From Dehalococcoidia bacterium (GTDB lineage: Bacteria > Chloroflexota > Dehalococcoidia > Tepidiformales > Tepidiformaceae), in contig JAJDUR010000059.1 of NCBI GenBank assembly GCA_022826585.1, positions 1 through 35,526 of the forward strand: DNA of 35,526 nucleotides, given 5' to 3'. Position numbers and translations under genes: made by a program. How positions within the stretch are numbered: the first letter of the stretch is position 1; each line of letters starts with the position of its first letter. The notes under the pieces are model-generated. The model did not search any database and was not told where the DNA came from. It saw nothing but the letters and a program-made list of their open reading frames with translations. This document shows, piece after piece, positions 1 through 7,955 of the stretch.

Positions 1-91
1 CAACCGCTTCGAGGAGAGCGCCGCCGCGTGCAGCAATGGCAGCTTCGCGATCGGGGGAGTGAGGGAGTGGCTCCGCAGTCACGCTTCCAGC

Positions 92-1027
92 TTAGACCCG
101 GGCGGGGTCGAGACGGGCGAGGAGGGCGGTTAGCTGGTCGAGGCGGGGGGTGGGGACGCCGAGGGCGCGGGCGCGACGGGCGGGTTCGGCGAAGATGGCG
201 TCGACCTCGATGGCGCGGCCCTCGACGAAGTCGATGAGGGTGCTCGGGCGGTAGGGGCCCATCACGTCGGTGAGGGTGAACATGCGCGTGATGACCTCGT
301 CGCCGTCGATGCGCTCGGCGCTGTCCCGGGCGGCGAGTTCGGCGTTGCCGGCGGCGACGACCTCCTCCATGAGGGCACTGGCCTCGGCGCGGAGGGCGGG
401 GTCGGTGACGATGGCCTCGGTAGTGACACCGCCGGCAGCGACGGTGAGACCGTTGAAGGGCACGTTCCAGCAGAGCTTCTCCCAGCGCGCGCGGATGATG
501 GAAGAAGCGACCGAGAACTCGACGGTGGCGCCGTCCCAGAGTGCGAGGGCGCGCTGGAGCTCGGCCGGGTCGTCGTGGAGGTGGGCGATGGAGACCTGGC
601 CGTACTCGTAGTGGTGGATGACGCCGGGCTTGCCGCGGTTGATGCAGGTGAAGGCGAGCCCCCCGAAGATGCGATCGGTGCCGAGGGCGCGCGCCAGCCG
701 CTCCTCGATGCCGAGCCCGTTCATGACGGCGAGGACGCGGGTCTCGGGGCCGAGGCAGGGGCGGATGAGGCGGGGGGCGGCCTCCATGGACGTCGTCTTG
801 AGGCCGCAGAGGACCCAATCGACGGGGCCGATCTCGGCGGGGTCGCGGGCGATAGCAGGGCGATCGAGGGCAAAGGCGCCGTGGTGCGACTCGATGCGGA
901 GCCCGCCTTCGGCGACGGCGTCGTAGTCGCGACGGAGAAGGAAGCGCACATCGTGTCCGGCCTGCGCGAGGCGGGCGCCGTAGTAGGAGCCGACGGCGCC
1001 GGCGCCGATGACGGCTACGCTGGCCAT
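92..1027 (-). CDS. Ketopantoate reductase family (ApbA/PanE-like) oxidoreductase
   Basis: 311 residues, close to the usual length for the family. The chain opens with a Rossmann nucleotide-binding loop (VAVIGAGAVGSYYGARLA, residues 4-21), which binds NADP(H) in this family. The middle has the WEKLCWNVPFNGL stretch, which carries the family's catalytic lysine region, and the C-terminal half is the helical domain. The best-known member reduces 2-dehydropantoate to pantoate for CoA synthesis, but paralogues acting on other 2-keto acids are common, so I give no gene symbol. The start is the ATG that directly precedes the Rossmann fold; an open frame continues upstream but is low-complexity antisense of the neighbouring gene. 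It follows the luciferase-like gene on the same strand after 22 bases, so the two probably form an operon. Confidence 0.88.
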   Translation of the reverse strand: MASVAVIGAGAVGSYYGARLAQAGHDVRFLLRRDYDAVAEGGLRIESHHGAFALDRPAIARDPAEIGPVDWVLCGLKTTSMEAAPRLIRPCLGPETRVLAVMNGLGIEERLARALGTDRIFGGLAFTCINRGKPGVIHHYEYGQVSIAHLHDDPAELQRALALWDGATVEFSVASSIIRARWEKLCWNVPFNGLTVAAGGVTTEAIVTDPALRAEASALMEEVVAAGNAELAARDSAERIDGDEVITRMFTLTDVMGPYRPSTLIDFVEGRAIEVDAIFAEPARRARALGVPTPRLDQLTALLARLDPARV

Positions 1028-1049
1028 GGCGCGGGAGCGGGCCGCGGGC

Positions 1050-2108
1050 TCACGCCGGGTCGAGGGCGGCGAGCTCGCGCGGGACGCGGGGCGTTTCGAC
1101 GGCCTTGACCTCGCGCAGGACGTGCTGGAAGCGCTCGCGCTGGGCGGGCGTCTCGACAGGCATGTCGAAGTGGAAGCGTCCGGCGTACTCGCGGTGTTCG
1201 GCGACGAATTGCGGCAGGTTGTCCCAGGTGGAGGTCTGGGCGAATTCGCGCAGGACGTCCTCGGGGATGACCTGCTGCATCTCATCCCACTTGCCCTGGA
1301 GCGACATGGAGTGGAGCTGCTGGCCGAGCTCCTCCCAGCCGTGAAGCCGGAAGACGTCGTGGTAGCTGCGGGTCGAGCCGTAGAAAGAGATGGGCTGGCG
1401 GAGACCCTCGAGCTTCTGCTCGATCTCGGACTCGTCCTCGCCGTAGACGGTGAAGCCCCCGGCGGAGATCTCGATGTCCTGCCAGGTGCGGCCGCCGCGC
1501 TCGAGCCCCTTCGCGACGTTGGGGAGGAAGACCTCGCGCATGTACCGGTTGGTGGTGAACCCGTGGGGGAGAACGCCGTCGGCAACCTCTCCGGCCACGC
1601 GTGTCATGGCCGGGCCGACGGCGGCGAGGAGGACCTTCGGGCGGGGGAAGCCGCTGGGGCCGGGGAAGAAGAGGGGGTTCATGAGGGTGTACTGGTAGGT
1701 CTCGCCGACGTAGTCGGGCTTCTCGCCGGTCTCGAAGGAGTCCCAGATGGCGTGGAGGGTGCGGATGTAGTCGCGCATGCGGGGGGCGGGCGCGCTCCAG
1801 GGCATGCCGAAGCGGCGCTGGATATGTCCCTTCACCTGGCTGCCGAGGCTGAGCGAGAAGCGCCCGCCGGTGGCCTGCTGCAGGTCCCAGGCGCCCATGG
1901 CCAGCACCATGGGGGCGCGGCCGAAGGCGATGGCGAGGGTGCCGATCTCAATAGTCTCGGTGGCGAGGGCGGCGGCCGTGGCGAGGACCATGGGGTCGTG
2001 GGCCATCTCGCCGGTGCCGGTGTAGTCGTAACCGAGCTCTTCGGCCCTTCGCGCCTGGGGGCCGACCTCCGCCAGCCAGGTCGCGGGGTACGTGTTGCCA
2101 ACCTTCAT
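1050..2108 (-). CDS. Luciferase-like F420-dependent oxidoreductase
   Basis: About 352 residues with the luciferase-like monooxygenase TIM-barrel fold. Typical features are the early ARRAEELGYDYTGTGEMAHDP strand-helix unit, the ATETIEIGTLAIAFGR segment, and FSLSLGSQVKGHIQRRFGM followed by the R-x-R-x-YI-x-TLHAIW region. It most resembles the F420-dependent branch of the family (TIGR03617-like); the substrate cannot be read from sequence. Two ATGs lie 6 bases apart, at 2114 and 2108. A strong GGAGGAG touches the first and sits six bases before the second, so I prefer 2108. A TAGGAT -10 candidate lies at 2133-2138. The adjacent downstream gene is a ketopantoate-reductase-like protein in the probable same operon; the arsC-like gene diverges upstream. 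Confidence 0.87.
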   Translation of the reverse strand: MKVGNTYPATWLAEVGPQARRAEELGYDYTGTGEMAHDPMVLATAAALATETIEIGTLAIAFGRAPMVLAMGAWDLQQATGGRFSLSLGSQVKGHIQRRFGMPWSAPAPRMRDYIRTLHAIWDSFETGEKPDYVGETYQYTLMNPLFFPGPSGFPRPKVLLAAVGPAMTRVAGEVADGVLPHGFTTNRYMREVFLPNVAKGLERGGRTWQDIEISAGGFTVYGEDESEIEQKLEGLRQPISFYGSTRSYHDVFRLHGWEELGQQLHSMSLQGKWDEMQQVIPEDVLREFAQTSTWDNLPQFVAEHREYAGRFHFDMPVETPAQRERFQHVLREVKAVETPRVPRELAALDPA

Positions 2109-2132
2109 CGCCATCTCCTCCCGGGGGAGGCG

Positions 2133-2138
2133 ATCCTA
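2133..2138 (-). promoter_or_regulatory. -10 candidate for the luciferase-like operon
   Basis: TAGGAT on the minus strand, about 24 bases before the preferred start codon and upstream of a strong GGAGGAG ribosome-binding site. No convincing -35 box is visible. Confidence 0.35.
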
Positions 2139-2193
2139 CCGCGCGCGAAGCTCAGGCGGGCGGCCCGTTCACACAGGCATCGGGGACGTGGGC

Positions 2194-2206
2194 TAGCATC
2201 GGCAGC
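2194..2206 (+). promoter_or_regulatory. Leaderless-type -10 element of the arsC-like gene
   Basis: TAGCAT (2194-2199) followed by only seven bases before the ATG at 2207. There is no room for a Shine-Dalgarno, so transcription likely starts at or next to the start codon. No clear -35 box was seen. Confidence 0.45.
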
Positions 2207-2617
2207 ATGAGCGAGGGTGGCGTGGCGCGCGTTCCGGAGGTGCTGTTCCTCTGCGTGCACAACGCGGGCCGCTCGCAGATGGCGGCGGGGTTCGCGCGCC
2301 ACCTCGGGGGCGACCGGGTGCGGGTGCGGTCGGCGGGGTCGGAGCCGGCGGAGGGGGTGAACCCGGTGGCGGTGGAGGCGATGGCGGAGGTGGGGATCGA
2401 CATCTCCGGGGCGGTGCCCGCGCGGCTCGGGGACGAGGCCGTGCGGTCGGCGAACTACATCGTGACGATGGGCTGCGGGGACGCCTGCCCGGTCCTCCCG
2501 GGGCGGGAGTACCTCGACTGGGCGCTCGACGACCCCGCGGGACAGCCGATCGGGGTCGTGCGCGCCGTCCGGGACGAGATCGAGCGGCGGGTGCGGGAGT
2601 TGCTGCGGGGGATCTAG
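2207..2617 (+). CDS. arsC: Arsenate reductase ArsC / low-molecular-weight phosphatase family
   Basis: 136 residues. The N-terminal P-loop CVHNAGRS gives the CX5R active site (Cys16, Arg22) shared by thiol-type arsenate reductases and low-molecular-weight tyrosine phosphatases. The later MGCGDACP motif (Cys90, Cys94) supplies extra cysteines typical of the arsenate-reductase branch, followed by the usual LDWALDDPAGQ segment. It would reduce arsenate to arsenite in the cytoplasm using a low-molecular-weight thiol or thioredoxin; which one is not clear. No arsR or efflux pump lies next to it, so the arsenic role rests on family resemblance only. Its stop codon overlaps that of the convergent PIN toxin in a shared CTAG. 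Confidence 0.85.
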   Translation: MSEGGVARVPEVLFLCVHNAGRSQMAAGFARHLGGDRVRVRSAGSEPAEGVNPVAVEAMAEVGIDISGAVPARLGDEAVRSANYIVTMGCGDACPVLPGREYLDWALDDPAGQPIGVVRAVRDEIERRVRELLRGI

Positions 2618-3024
2618 CCTTCGAAGGGGTCCAGCACGACCACGCCGCCGTAATCCTGGCCACCGCTCATGTCTTCCGAGTAGACGGCGTCACAGCCAAG
2701 CGCACGAGCTGCGGCGAGGATGGCGCCGTCCCAGTACGAGAGTGCGTAGCGCTGGCTGAGGGAGACACCGTCGCGAAAGACGGCGAGCGTGATGGGCTGG
2801 ACCGGGAAGGCGTCGAGCGACTCGATGAAGCGGAGGGCCTGCGCGGGGGTGATCGCGCCGGGCCGGCTTGCGCGGGTGGCCTGGTGATAGAACTCCTGCA
2901 GCACCTGCACGGAGAGGGCGAGGTCGCCTTCCCGCAGCAGGAGCGCCGCACGGTCGCGCTTGCGGGCATCCTCCGTCAGGGCGCTGACGGCGTAGAGAAG
3001 GACGTTCGTGTCAACGAAGCGCAT
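2614..3024 (-). CDS. vapC: PIN-domain ribonuclease toxin (VapC-type)
   Basis: 136-residue PIN domain. The acidic residues that hold the metal in this nuclease fold are visible: Asp5 in FVDTNVLLY, Glu in LQEFYHQ, Asp in YWDGAILAAA, and a final acidic pair in YSEDM. Relatives cleave RNA, often initiator tRNA or rRNA, when released from the antitoxin. Its start lies inside the end of the antitoxin gene (14-base overlap, 3011-3024), the classic arrangement for coupled toxin-antitoxin translation. The stop overlaps the convergent arsC-like stop. Length and motifs look intact. Confidence 0.87.
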   Translation of the reverse strand: MRFVDTNVLLYAVSALTEDARKRDRAALLLREGDLALSVQVLQEFYHQATRASRPGAITPAQALRFIESLDAFPVQPITLAVFRDGVSLSQRYALSYWDGAILAAARALGCDAVYSEDMSGGQDYGGVVVLDPFEG

Positions 3025-3289
3025 CGCGGTCGTAGAGGGCGTCCCGCGGCAGGTTGTCCGCCATGCGCAGCCCGCCGCCGTCGGCGGTAATGTCGTGAAT
3101 CACCTCGTCGAGCAGCCGTGCGCGGCGCTCACGCTCCGTCTCCCCGGTGCGTCCGGGGAGACCCTGTCCGCGGGCGAGGGCTCCAAGATAGTCGCGAACG
3201 AGGGCCGACACGGAGGTGTCCAGTTCGGCCGCCCGGATGCGGGCGAGCCGGTGCGTCTCTTCGTCGACCGATACGGTGATGTTCTTCAT
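3011..3289 (-). CDS. vapB: Ribbon-helix-helix antitoxin (VapB-type)
   Basis: 92 residues. The N-terminus, MKNITVSVDEETHRLARIRAAELDTSVSALVRDYL in outline, has the strand-helix-helix pattern of ribbon-helix-helix DNA-binding antitoxins. The C-terminal half, rich in charged residues, is where such antitoxins usually wrap the toxin. It lies directly upstream of, and overlaps, the PIN toxin gene. A perfect inverted repeat (3303-3319) sits 13 bases upstream of its ATG and is the likely autoregulatory operator. No clear Shine-Dalgarno precedes the ATG. Confidence 0.82.
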   Translation of the reverse strand: MKNITVSVDEETHRLARIRAAELDTSVSALVRDYLGALARGQGLPGRTGETERERRARLLDEVIHDITADGGGLRMADNLPRDALYDRDALR

Positions 3290-3302
3290 ACAGATTCACA
3301 AG

Positions 3303-3319
3303 TCCTGTGAAACACAGGA
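3303..3319. promoter_or_regulatory. Palindromic operator candidate for the toxin-antitoxin operon
   Basis: TCCTGTG-AAA-CACAGGA, a perfect 7-bp inverted repeat with a 3-base spacer, just upstream of the antitoxin start. On the minus strand it overlaps a possible -10 (TATCCT). Ribbon-helix-helix antitoxins bind such short dyads to repress their own operon. Confidence 0.6.
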
Positions 3320-3377
3320 TACGCTGCAGCGCAGTCGCGCGGCAAACAGGACTTCCACATGGGTGTGCCGCAAAGAA

Positions 3378-3403
3378 GGAACGCACCCATGCGGGTGCGT
3401 TCC
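3378..3403. terminator. Perfect 11-bp hairpin between vapB and prpE
   Basis: GGAACGCACCC and its exact complement are separated by the four-base loop ATGC. On the minus strand the stem is followed by TTCTTTG, a weak T-tract, so it could end leftward transcription. On the plus strand no T-tract follows. No rightward gene ends here, so it may instead be a leader structure or protein-binding site. Confidence 0.4.
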
Positions 3404-3531
3404 GAAGAGCCGCTGGGGTGGAGGGAACCCCGGCACCGCGGACGATAGTGAGCCTTCGTTAAGTGCCCGCGAACGGGGCGGGCGAGCGCCGTAGACTACC
3501 GGTCGCGACTCCAGCGCCGAGGTTCCCGCCC

Positions 3532-5430
3532 ATGTCAGCCCGCTACAACGAGATCCACGCCCGCTCCCTCGCCGACCCGGAGGTGTTCTGGGCCGAGGCG
3601 GCGGAGGCGATTCACTGGGAGCGGCGCTGGGATCGCGTGCTCGACGACTCGCGGGCGCCCTTCTACCGGTGGTTCGCGGGAGGGGCCACGAACACCTGCT
3701 ACAACGCGCTCGACCGGCACGTGGAGGGCGGGCGCGCGGACCAGCTCGCGCTCATCTACGACAGCCCCATCACGGGCGTTGTCGAGCGGTTCACGTACCG
3801 GGAGCTGCGCGATCGGGTGGCGCGGGTGGCGGGGGTGCTGGCGGAGGCGGGCGTGGAGAAAGGCGATCGCGTCCTCGTGTACATGCCGATGGTGCCAGAG
3901 GCGGTGATCGCGATGCTGGCCTGCGCGCGGCTGGGGGCGGTGCACTCGGTCGTGTTCGGCGGGTTCGCGGCGAGCGAGCTGGCGGTGCGCATCGACGATG
4001 CGACGCCGAAGGTTGTGCTGTCGGCCTCGTGCGGCATCGAGCCGAACCGGATCGTTCCCTACAAGCCGCTCCTCGACGAGGCGATCGACATCGCGGCGCA
4101 CAAGCCGGGCCGCTGCGTGATCCTGCAGCGCCCCCAGGAAGTGGCCGACCTGGTGGAGGGGCGCGATCTCGACTGGATGGCGGCGGAGGCCTCGGCGGAG
4201 CCGCAGCCGTGCACGTGGGTGGAGGCGACCGACCCGCTCTACATCCTCTACACCTCGGGAACGACGGGGCAGCCGAAGGGCATCGTGCGCGACAACGGCG
4301 GCCACCTGGTGGCGCTCAACTGGAGCATGAAGAACATCTACGGCGTCGAGCCGGGCGAGGTGTACTGGGCGGCTTCGGACGTGGGCTGGGTGGTGGGGCA
4401 CTCGTACATCGTCTACGGGCCGTTGATCCACGGGAACACGACGGTGCTGTTCGAGGGCAAGCCGGTGGGGACGCCGGACGCGGCGGTCTACTGGCGCGTC
4501 ATCGCCGAGCACGACGTGAGGGTGCTGTTCACGGCGCCGACGGCGTTCCGGGCGATCAAGCGGGAGGACCCAACCGGGGAGCTCATCCGGCCCGAGCAGA
4601 TCGCGGGGCTGCGGGCGCTCTTCCTGGCGGGGGAGCGGGCCGACCCCGACACCGTGCAGTGGGCCGAGGACCGGCTCGGCGTGCCCGTCATCGACCACTG
4701 GTGGCAGACGGAGACGGGCTGGTCCATCTGCGCGAACCCGGCCGGCATCGAGCTGATGCCGATCAAGCACGGTTCGCCGACGAAGCCGGTCCCGGGCTGG
4801 GATGTCCGGGTGCTGGACGAGGCGCAGCACGAGGTGGCGGCGGGGGAGATCGGGGCGCTGGTCGCGAGGCTGCCGCTGCCTCCGGGCAGCTTCCCCACGC
4901 TGTGGCAGGCGGAGGAGCGGTACCGGGAGGCGTACCTCGAGGAGTTTCCCGGGTACTACAAGACGGGGGACGCGGGCTACATCGACGAAGACGGCTACGT
5001 GTACGTGATGACGCGCACGGACGATGTCATCAACGTGGCCGGACACCGGCTCTCGACGGGCCAGATGGAGGAGGTGCTGGCGGCGCACCCGGACGTGGCC
5101 GAGTGCGCCGTGGTGGGGGTGGCGGACGAGCTGAAAGGGCAAACGCCGCTGGGGCTGCTGGTGTTGAACGCAGGCGTCGAGCGCGACCACGGCGCCATCC
5201 AGGGGGAGGCGGTGCGACTGGTGCGGGAGCAGATCGGCCCGGTGGCTTCGTTCAAGACGGCGATCGTCGTCGGGCGGCTGCCGAAGACACGCTCGGGGAA
5301 GATCCTGCGGGGAACGGTGCAGAAGATCGCGGACAGCGAGGCGTACACGGTTCCACCGACGATCGACGACCCCGCCATCCTGCCGGAGATCGCGGAAGCG
5401 CTCCGCTCGGCGGGCTACGCGGGCGGCTGA
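3532..5430 (+). CDS. prpE: Propionyl-CoA synthetase (acyl-AMP ligase family)
   Basis: 632 residues, matching the usual length of about 630. Adenylate-forming motifs appear in order: YTSGTTGQPKGIVRDNGGH (A3), GERADPDT, WWQTETGW (A5), YYKTGDAGYIDEDGY (A7), and KTRSGKILRGT near the C-terminus with the catalytic lysine (A10). The IVRDNGGH extension and the SASCGIEP segment favour PrpE over acetyl-CoA synthetase Acs. It activates propionate, and probably acetate, to the CoA thioester through an acyl-AMP in the cytoplasm. The start is the ATG preceding SARYNEIHARSL, where family members begin; a longer GTG start at 3463 would add unlike sequence. A TAGACT at 3492-3497 may be the -10. The lysine would be a candidate acetylation site, as known for the family. 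It stands alone on its strand before the MMPL gene. Confidence 0.9.
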   Translation: MSARYNEIHARSLADPEVFWAEAAEAIHWERRWDRVLDDSRAPFYRWFAGGATNTCYNALDRHVEGGRADQLALIYDSPITGVVERFTYRELRDRVARVAGVLAEAGVEKGDRVLVYMPMVPEAVIAMLACARLGAVHSVVFGGFAASELAVRIDDATPKVVLSASCGIEPNRIVPYKPLLDEAIDIAAHKPGRCVILQRPQEVADLVEGRDLDWMAAEASAEPQPCTWVEATDPLYILYTSGTTGQPKGIVRDNGGHLVALNWSMKNIYGVEPGEVYWAASDVGWVVGHSYIVYGPLIHGNTTVLFEGKPVGTPDAAVYWRVIAEHDVRVLFTAPTAFRAIKREDPTGELIRPEQIAGLRALFLAGERADPDTVQWAEDRLGVPVIDHWWQTETGWSICANPAGIELMPIKHGSPTKPVPGWDVRVLDEAQHEVAAGEIGALVARLPLPPGSFPTLWQAEERYREAYLEEFPGYYKTGDAGYIDEDGYVYVMTRTDDVINVAGHRLSTGQMEEVLAAHPDVAECAVVGVADELKGQTPLGLLVLNAGVERDHGAIQGEAVRLVREQIGPVASFKTAIVVGRLPKTRSGKILRGTVQKIADSEAYTVPPTIDDPAILPEIAEALRSAGYAGG

Positions 5431-5540
5431 TTACCGCTTCGTGACCGAACCTTGACCACTCCTGAACCTCGCTAGTTGACCCGGGCATCCACCTGGCCAA
5501 AGGTGGGCGTGAAGGGCGCCCCCGGTCGGGAAGGGTGGTT

Positions 5541-7769
5541 ATGGCTCGCGGTAGCTCCAAGTACCTTGAGGGGTCGATAACCGCCCGTCTGGCGAGGGTG
5601 AGCGCCCGCTACTGCTGGTACGTCATCGCCGCCTGGATCGCACTGGTCGTGGTGGCGGGAAGCCTCGCCTTCGACATCGGCGATGTCCTCACGGCCGACG
5701 ACGCGGTGGTCTCCAACGCCGAGTCGGAGCGTGCCGAGACGCTCCTTGAAGAGCGTCTGCGGGGTCCGGAGGCGCCCCAGGAGTTCATCGTCGTGCGGAG
5801 CGCGGCCGGCACCGTCGACGATGCCGCCTTCGCGGAAGTGACGAGCGAGTTGCTGGTCCGCATCCGGATGCTCGAGGGGACGGTCGTGGCCGTTACGAGC
5901 TACTACGAGACGGGGTACGAGGGGTTCGTATCCGCGGACCGCCGCACGACGCTCATCCCGGTGACGCTGGCGGGTGAGCTCGCCGACGCGGAGGCGACGG
6001 CGGGACCGCTCGTCTCGGTCGTGGAGAGCTTCGAGGCGCCCGCGGGATTCGAGGCGCTGGTGGCGGGGCAAGGCAGCATCGGGCGGACGTTCACCGAGAC
6101 CTCGGAGCGCGACCTGCGCCGGGGCGAGGGCATCGGCGTGCCCATCGCGCTCCTCATCCTGGTGGCGGTCTTCGGGGCTGCGGTGGCGGCGGGCATCCCC
6201 CTCATCGTCGCGTTGGTCGCGGTCGTCACGGCGCTCGGCGTGGCGTTCATCGTCGGGCAGGGATTCGAGCTCTCGTTCTTCGTCGTCAACATGATCACCG
6301 TGATCGGGCTGGCCGTGGGGATCGACTACTCGCTCTTCATCGTGCAGCGGTACCGGGAGGAGCGGCTGCGCGGCTTCACCATCGAGGAGGCGATCTCACG
6401 GGCGGGGGCGACGGCGAACCGCGCCGTGCTGTTCTCGGGCGGGGCGGTGGTGATCGGTCTGCTCGGGCTCCTGCTCGTCCCCAGCAACGTCTACCAGAGC
6501 CTCGGGCTGGGGGCGATCTCGGTAGCGGTGGTCGCGGTGCTGGCGGCGCTCACGCTGCTGCCGGCCCTCCTGAGTGTGCTCGGAGACCGGATCGACTCGC
6601 TGCGTATCCCGTTCCTGCCGCGCCTGCGGCTGCACGAGCGGACGAGTGCAGGAGCCTGGAACTTCATCGTGCGCGTGGTGATGCGGCAGCCGCTGATCAG
6701 CCTGTCGGTGTCGTGCAGCCTGCTGATCGCGGCGGCCGTACCGGCGTTCACACTCCAGTCGGGCATCTCGGGAGTCTCGACGCTTCCGGCCGGGAACGAG
6801 CAGCGCCGGGCCTTCGAGATCCTGCAGGAGGACTTCAGCGCCGGGCTCGTGTCGCCGGTGGAGGTGGTGGTGGACACACCGGACGCTTCCTCGCCGGCGG
6901 TGATGGCGGCGATCTCGACGCTGAGGGGGCTGCTCGAGGACGACCCGATGTTCGACAGCGTCTCCGCCACGACGAACGAGACGGGCGACCTTGCCCTCGT
7001 CTCGACGTTGCTGACGATCGACCCCCGCAGCCCGGAGGCGTACGACGCCATCCGGCGGCTGCGCAGCGACTACATCCCGGCGGCCTTCGCTGGCACGGAG
7101 GCGAATGTGCTGGTGACCGGCCTGACGGCCGAAGAGGTCGACCTGATCGATGTGATCACGCTGTACACGCCGATCGTGTTCTCTGTGGTGCTGGGGCTGA
7201 GCTTCATCCTGCTGTTGCTGGTGTTCCGATCGATCGTGGTGCCGTTGAAGGCGATCATCATGAACCTGCTCTCGGTGGGGGCGGCCTACGGGCTGCTCGT
7301 GGTCGTGTTCCAGCACGGCATCGGGAACGAGCTCTTCGGGTTCCAGCAAACGCGAACGATCGAGGCCTGGCTGCCGCTGTTCCTGTTCGCGATCATGTTC
7401 GGCCTCTCGATGGACTACCACGTGTTCCTGCTGAGCCGCATCCGGGAGCGCTACGGGCTGACGGGCAGTAACCGCGAGTCGGTGGCCTTCGGGGTGCGTT
7501 CGACCGGAAGCATCATCACGGGGGCGGCGTTGATCATGGTGGCGGTGTTCATGGGCATGGCCCTTGGCGACCTGGCGCCGCTGCAGCAGGCGGGGTTCGG
7601 GCTGGGGGTGGCCGTGATCATCGACGCGACGCTCATCCGCTCGGTAATCGTGCCGGCGAGCATGGCGGTGCTGGGCCGGTTCAACTGGTACCTGCCGCGC
7701 TGGCTCGAGTGGCTCCCCGAAATCCGCATCGAGGGCGACCTGAACCCGGACCGCGAAGGGGTCAAGTAG
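5541..7769 (+). CDS. MMPL/RND-type membrane transporter
   Basis: 742 residues with the two-fold repeat of MMPL transporters: one membrane helix, a large external domain, then five helices, repeated. The first helix is near residues 24-42 (WYVIAAWIALVVVAGSLAF). Each half carries the family's hallmark acidic-tyrosine motif in a helix, GLAVGIDYSLFIVQRYREE and FGLSMDYHVFLLSRIRERY, which in mycobacterial MmpL3 relays protons. The likely role is proton-driven export of lipids or hydrophobic compounds across the cytoplasmic membrane; the substrate is unknown. I chose ATG 5541 over GTG 5535 because GGGAAGGG (5528-5535) then sits five bases upstream. No regulator or partner lies adjacent. The 3' flank carries the hairpin array 7771-7867. 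Confidence 0.87.
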   Translation: MARGSSKYLEGSITARLARVSARYCWYVIAAWIALVVVAGSLAFDIGDVLTADDAVVSNAESERAETLLEERLRGPEAPQEFIVVRSAAGTVDDAAFAEVTSELLVRIRMLEGTVVAVTSYYETGYEGFVSADRRTTLIPVTLAGELADAEATAGPLVSVVESFEAPAGFEALVAGQGSIGRTFTETSERDLRRGEGIGVPIALLILVAVFGAAVAAGIPLIVALVAVVTALGVAFIVGQGFELSFFVVNMITVIGLAVGIDYSLFIVQRYREERLRGFTIEEAISRAGATANRAVLFSGGAVVIGLLGLLLVPSNVYQSLGLGAISVAVVAVLAALTLLPALLSVLGDRIDSLRIPFLPRLRLHERTSAGAWNFIVRVVMRQPLISLSVSCSLLIAAAVPAFTLQSGISGVSTLPAGNEQRRAFEILQEDFSAGLVSPVEVVVDTPDASSPAVMAAISTLRGLLEDDPMFDSVSATTNETGDLALVSTLLTIDPRSPEAYDAIRRLRSDYIPAAFAGTEANVLVTGLTAEEVDLIDVITLYTPIVFSVVLGLSFILLLLVFRSIVVPLKAIIMNLLSVGAAYGLLVVVFQHGIGNELFGFQQTRTIEAWLPLFLFAIMFGLSMDYHVFLLSRIRERYGLTGSNRESVAFGVRSTGSIITGAALIMVAVFMGMALGDLAPLQQAGFGLGVAVIIDATLIRSVIVPASMAVLGRFNWYLPRWLEWLPEIRIEGDLNPDREGVK

Positions 7770-7770
7770 A

Positions 7771-7867
7771 GGGGAGCGCCGCGCTCCGCTCCGCTGCGCG
7801 CGGCTGAGGGGGGAGGAGAGCGCTCGCTTCGCTCGCTGAGGAGAGCGCCCGGCTGCGCCGCGCTGAG
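7771..7867. repeat. Modular hairpin array, three units
   Basis: Three consecutive units start with G(G)GAG(A)GCG and end with CTGAG, with a different GC-rich self-complementary centre in each (7771-7808, 7815-7840, 7840-7866). A similar four-unit array lies at 9153-9264, so the epoxide hydrolase gene is bracketed. There is no coding potential. It resembles a bacterial interspersed palindromic repeat, but I do not recognise the family. Confidence 0.6.
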
Positions 7868-7955
7868 TGGGTGGTGGCCGGGAGCGATGAGCCACGAGCC
7901 AATGGGCTGACGCTAATCGGGTAGGCTGCCGGGACCACTCGTGCGGAGGGGTGCG

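Noticed and set aside
28-237. Small plus-strand open frame at the left edge
   Set aside because: It is Arg/Gly-rich and antisense to the ketopantoate-reductase gene, with no motif.
5450-5478. TTGACC boxes before the MMPL gene as a -35
   Set aside because: No -10 at the right spacing could be found.
5481-5505. CCACCT/AGGTGG hairpin after prpE as a terminator
   Set aside because: The stem is only 6 bp and no T-tract follows.
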